A DNA stretch of 64,000 bases. Origin: JAAYJS01 sp964346185 (GTDB lineage: Bacteria > Bacillota > Clostridia > Eubacteriales > Eubacteriaceae). Below the pieces are notes generated by a model. It worked only from the letters and a program-made list of their open reading frames with translations, had not been told where the DNA came from and did not search any database. The DNA lies in the NCBI GenBank assembly GCA_964346185.1, contig CAYFTR010000005.1, forward strand, positions 1 through 64,000, read 5' to 3'. A program made the position numbers and the translations under genes. Below are positions 60,405-64,000 of this stretch, one piece after another; the stretch's first letter is position 1, and each line of letters starts with the position of its first letter.

Positions 60405-62692
60405 ATGTTTCAACATCAAAACGAACCTCAAAATGTATACGACACCAAAGAGGATGTCATTAACCTCTTCGGATCGAAGGTTTTTAATTATACCGTTATG
60501 CGTAAGCGTCTGCCCAAACACATTTATAAAGCGATGGTAGACACCGTTTTAAACGACCTGCCCCTGGACGAAAACGTTGCGGAAGTTGTGGCAAGCGCCA
60601 TGAAAGACTGGGCTATGGAATACGGCGTTACCCATTTTTCCCATTGGTTTCAGCCCATGACGGGTATTACCGCGGAAAAGCACGAGGCCTTTATCAGCCC
60701 TACTACCGAAGGCAAGGTGATTATGGAGTTTTCGGGGAAAGAACTTATTAAAGGAGAATCCGACGCCTCCTCCTTTCCCAGTGGCGGCTTACGGGCAACC
60801 TTTGAAGCCCGGGGCTATACCGCCTGGGACCCTACCTCTTTTGCCTTTATTAAAGGCACCACCCTGTGTATTCCCACTACCTTTGTTTCCTTTTCCGGAG
60901 AAGTCCTGGATAAAAAAACACCTTTGTTGCGTTCGGACAAAAGCCTGTCCCGAGAGGCGGTACGCATTTTACAACTCTTCGGCAAAACCGATGTCAAAAA
61001 AGTAACGACCAATGTCGGTGCGGAACAGGAATATTTTTTAATCGATCGCCATGACTTTAAAAAACGTAAAGACTTGATATTGGCCGGACGTACCCTTTTC
61101 GGCAACCATCCGCCCAAAGGACAAGAAAAGGACGACCACTACTACGGACGTATCCGCAACAGGGTCCACGCCTTTATGTGCGATTTGGACAGAGAGCTGT
61201 GGCAATTGGGTATTCCCTCCAAAACACGCCACAACGAAGCCGCCCCCGCCCAACACGAGTTGGCACCGGTTTTTACCAACACCAACTTAGCAACGGACAA
61301 CAACCAACTCATCATGGAGTACTTGCAAAAGGTAGCCGCTCGCCACAATTTTGCCTGCCTCCTCCATGAAAAGCCCTTTCAAGGGGTCAACGGCTCCGGT
61401 AAACACAACAATTGGTCCATGACCACCAACACCGGCGAAAATCTCCTAAACCCGGGTAATACCCCCCAGGACAACCTGCAATTTTTAACCTTTATCACCG
61501 CCTTTATAGAAGCGGTGGATCGCTACCCCGAAATGCTCCGCTGTACCGTTGCAACCGCAGGTAACGATTTGCGTCTGGGCGGCAGCGAAGCCCCGCCGGC
61601 AATTATATCCATCTTTTTAGGTGAGCAGTTAACCGCCGCTCTGGAATCCTTGGAAACCGGTGCCCCGATGCATACGGTAACCGAACTGGTGATGGACTTG
61701 GGGATTGAGGCGGTACCCAGCTTTAAGGTCGATAACAGCGACCGTAACCGAACCTCTCCCATGGCTTTTACGGGCAACAAGTTCGAATTCAGAATGTTGG
61801 GTTCCAATCAAAGCATTGCAGGCCCCAATATTGCACTGAACACCATGGTAGCACAGGTGTTACGGGAATTTGCCGACCAATTGGAAACCGCCGACAATTT
61901 CGAAAAAGCTTTGCGGCGTGTTCTTAAAAACTCCATCCGTAACCACAAACGGGTTATTTTTAACGGTAACAACTACACCGATCATTGGGTACAGGAAGCT
62001 AAAAAAAGAGGCTTGCCCAATTTAGCCAGCACTCCCGAAGCCTTTGCCAACTATTGTTTGGATAAAAATATCGAATTATTTGAAAGCCACAATATCTACA
62101 CCGGGTCGGAATTAATGGCCCGTCAGGAAATTCACCTGGCGGATTATTCNNNNNNNNNNNNNNNNNNNNNNNNNNNNNNNNNNNNNNNNNNNNNNNNNNN
62201 NNNNNNNNNNNNNNNNNNNNNNNNNNNNNNNNNNNNNNNNNNNNNNNNNTCTACACCGGGTCGGAATTAATGGCCCGTCAGGAAATTCACCTGGCGGATT
62301 ATTCCAAAACCCTTACCATCGAAGCACGCACCATGGTTACTATCGCGAAAAGAGAGATTTTGCCCGCCGCTTTAGCTTATAGTCAGGCGATTGCCACAAC
62401 CTACGCACAGAAAAAAACCGTCGGTTTGGAAGACTTGGCAAAAACCGAAAATCGTATCATCCGAAAACTTTCCGCGGATTGTGACGAACTGGTTGCCGCC
62501 ATTGACCGATTGGAATTAACCCTTCTGGAAAACAAAACCTTGGCAAACTCCCAGAACCGTGCCGACCATTGCCGCGACACCGTTATCCCCGCCATGCGGG
62601 AACTGCGTCAGGTTGCCGATCGTTTGGAAACCTATGTGGGTGCGCGCTACTGGCCCTTCCCGATTTATGAGGATGTTTTGTATTACATTTAA
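60405..62692 (+). CDS. glnN: Type III glutamine synthetase, interrupted by a scaffold gap
   Basis: This is a GlnN-type glutamine synthetase, making glutamine from glutamate, ammonia and ATP. Motifs include WFQPMTGITAEKHEAF, FPSGGLRATFEARGYTAWD, GAEQEYFLID, HNEAAPAQHELAPVF, KPFQGVNGSGKHNNWSM and the C-terminal region NSIRNHKRVIFNGNNY. The frame is broken only by the N run 62150-62249. Because the 55 bases on either side are the same, joining 62149 to 62305 restores one frame of 710 codons, the usual size for the family. AAGGAG precedes the start. Confidence 0.93.
62095..62304. repeat. 55-base direct repeat flanking an N gap
   Basis: Bases 62095-62149 and 62250-62304 are identical and enclose exactly 100 N. 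This is an assembly overlap, not a biological repeat. Confidence 0.95.
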
Positions 62693-62894
62693 TCAACGCC
62701 TAAAATAATATATAATCGGGGCACCCGCCCCTACATATGCACGGCTTTTCTCTCTATAGAGGACGGTGCGTCGACTCCTTCACTGAACATTGTGCAGCGG
62801 ACTCCGACGCCCTTTACCGTCGAGTGTCTCCACGATCTGCAACGGACGACGTCCTTGATGTCCCCGCGAATTAATCCCTGTTACCCCTAATATA
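62693..62894. other. Intergenic region after glnN
   Basis: Richer in G and C than other spacers, with no supported frame. It contains GGGGC-ACCC-GCCCC-like pairing near 62718 and several CGACTCC/GACGCC-like words. It may be remnant or repeat sequence, but I cannot assign it. Confidence 0.3.
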
Positions 62895-62921
62895 AAAAAA
62901 CGCTCGAACCGAGCGTTTTTT
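62895..62921. terminator. Bidirectional terminator
   Basis: AAACGCTC and GAGCGTTT are flanked by A and T runs. It serves pgi on the minus strand and may stop glnN. Confidence 0.85.
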
Positions 62922-62945
62922 TGTTTGATTAATTTTTAAATTATT

Positions 62946-64000
62946 TTATAGACGCTTTAACAGCTTTTCTCTCTCTTCTTCGTAGCCGGGTTTCCCCAAC
63001 AGAGCAAACATATTGCGTTTATAGTCTTCAACACCGGGTTGATCGAAGGGGTTAACCCCTAACAGATAACCGCTTAAACCGCAGGCAAATTCAAAGAAAT
63101 AAAACAATTGTCCCAGGTAATAGGGGGTTTGTTCCGGAATATGTACCACCAGGTTGGGGGTTTGTCCGTCGGTATGGGCCAAAATGGTACCGTTCATGGC
63201 ATTTTTATTGACAAAGTCCAAATTTTTGCCTGCCAAATAGTTTAAGCCGTCCAAGTCCTCATCTGCCGCTTCCATTAAAATTTCGGCTTCGCATTGTTCG
63301 ACGTTTAAAACCGTTTCAAACATGATACGGGCACCGTCTTGAATAAATTGCCCTAAGGAGTGTAAGTCGGTGGTTAAATCATAGGAAGCCGGGTACAGCC
63401 CTTTGCCGTCCTTACCTTCGCTTTCGCCGTATAATTGTTTCCACCACTCGGCAACATAGTGCAGGCTCGGTTCGTAGTTGGCAAGTACCTCCATGCTCTT
63501 ACCTTTTCTTAAAAAGATATTGCGATAAGCCGCATAAAGCATGGCGGGATTGTTTTCAAATTTTTCATCGATAACCGTCTTACGCATATCCGCCGCACCT
63601 TGTACCAGTGCATCGACATCGGTGCCGTTAACGGCGATGGGCAATAAGCCGACCGGTGTTAAAACGGTAAAGCGTCCACCGACATTGTCGGGAATAATAA
63701 AGGTTTCGTAACCTTCCTGATCCGCAACGGTGCGCAAAGCCCCTCTGGCTTTATCGGTGGTGGCGTATATTCTTTTTGCCGCACCCTCTTTGCCGTACTT
63801 ATCTTCCAACATTTTTTTGAAAATTCTAAAGGCGATGGCCGGTTCCGTTGTTGTCCCGGATTTGGAGATAACATTAACCGAAAAATCTCTATCTCCAATA
63901 ATATCCATTAAATCTCTGACATAGGTCGAAGAGATATTGTTGCCGACAAAGTAAATTTCCGGGCCACCCCGTTGCTCCCGGGAGGCGATATTGTAAAAAT
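62946..64000 (-). CDS. pgi: Glucose-6-phosphate isomerase, 5' end beyond the window
   Basis: This is the C-terminal 351 residues of glucose-6-phosphate isomerase, which interconverts glucose-6- and fructose-6-phosphate. The sugar-phosphate motif VISKSGTTTEPAIAF is present, followed by DNVGGRFTVLTPVGLLPI, the catalytic His/Glu region, and the C-terminal VNPFDQPGVEDYKRNMF with the active-site Lys segment. The frame is open to the right edge (upstream residues read PEIYFVGNNISSTYV), so the start lies outside. An internal ATG at 63908 is not the start. Confidence 0.95.
   Translation of the reverse strand, partial: FYNIASREQRGGPEIYFVGNNISSTYVRDLMDIIGDRDFSVNVISKSGTTTEPAIAFRIFKKMLEDKYGKEGAAKRIYATTDKARGALRTVADQEGYETFIIPDNVGGRFTVLTPVGLLPIAVNGTDVDALVQGAADMRKTVIDEKFENNPAMLYAAYRNIFLRKGKSMEVLANYEPSLHYVAEWWKQLYGESEGKDGKGLYPASYDLTTDLHSLGQFIQDGARIMFETVLNVEQCEAEILMEAADEDLDGLNYLAGKNLDFVNKNAMNGTILAHTDGQTPNLVVHIPEQTPYYLGQLFYFFEFACGLSGYLLGVNPFDQPGVEDYKRNMFALLGKPGYEEEREKLLKRL

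Noticed and set aside
62270..62692. A separate 140-residue gene starting at ATG 62270 after the N run.
   Set aside because: It is the C-terminal part of glnN; the duplicated 55 bases show the two halves are one gene.

Overview
The window reads as chromosomal DNA of a Gram-positive, obligately anaerobic or fermentative bacterium of the Bacillota, of clostridial or tissierellial type. This is inferred from Shine-Dalgarno-rich gene starts, lipoproteins and a sortase-type surface protein, a G5/3D-domain secreted protein, ferredoxin-type Fe-S proteins, HPr, type III glutamine synthetase and two TPP riboswitches. No ribosomal RNA or other marker fixes the genus. MurE carries a DNPA motif in place of DNPR, which suggests a stem peptide with L-lysine (or ornithine) rather than meso-diaminopimelate. 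The sequence is a scaffold with two 100-N gaps (8310-8409 and 62150-62249). The second gap is flanked by an identical 55-base sequence and is almost certainly an unmerged contig overlap.

Layout. 1-5700: housekeeping genes (ybaK-cdd-cca operon, lemA plus a DUF2207 membrane protein, HPr). 5900-22250: a long minus-strand catabolic region. It holds a GntR regulator, a Thermoanaerobacter-type secondary alcohol dehydrogenase, a 3-hydroxyacyl-CoA-dehydrogenase-family enzyme, malic enzyme, a frameshifted TauE/SafE permease, a LarA-like nickel racemase homologue, an archaeal-type phosphoglycerate kinase, a chimeric gene (molybdenum hydroxylase large subunit joined to an archaeal-type GAPDH) and a four-gene acetoin/2-oxoacid dehydrogenase complex. 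The palindrome ATAATCGATTAT lies at the promoter of the chimera and upstream of the acetoin operon. 22500-25700: a small DUF6506-like protein, a lipoprotein, and an ATP-grasp ligase overlapping an esterase-like alpha/beta hydrolase. 25700-30420: thiamin salvage (thiM-thiE-HAD-thiD, and tenA), each unit led by a TPP riboswitch, with two serine tRNAs between. 30500-38420: ilvE, a YabE-like protein, mutY, a four-cluster ferredoxin, then cysK, a cysteine desulfurase, an IscU scaffold and a pyridoxal kinase. 38700-45850: a glycan-binding-like membrane protein, csoR, a GPH-family symporter, feoA-feoA-feoB, a DUF4349 lipoprotein and tRNA-Asn. 46000-51300: an accessory module of a decayed GPH transporter, a TetR regulator and two URO-D-superfamily paralogues, the second with an early stop. 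The palindrome AGAACGTGTTCT sits just downstream of the -10 of both outward promoters. 51600-64000: a membrane protein, an orphan metal-type binding lipoprotein, a surface protein, a QueG-like Fe-S protein, murE, a DUF554 protein, a CadC-type regulator with a metal-binding protein and P1B ATPase, glnN, and the 3' part of pgi.

How it fits together. The acetoin complex plus the secondary alcohol dehydrogenase suggest acetoin or 2,3-butanediol as a carbon source; malic enzyme and the LarA homologue suggest 2-hydroxyacid metabolism. The chimera lacks the C-terminal GxGE region of the molybdenum enzyme and the N-terminal NAD-binding motif of the GAPDH, so it looks like the scar of a deletion that removed the genes between. 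Together with single-base lesions in two transporters and a nonsense codon in a URO-D paralogue, it points to decay of accessory catabolic genes, though assembly or base-calling errors are not excluded.
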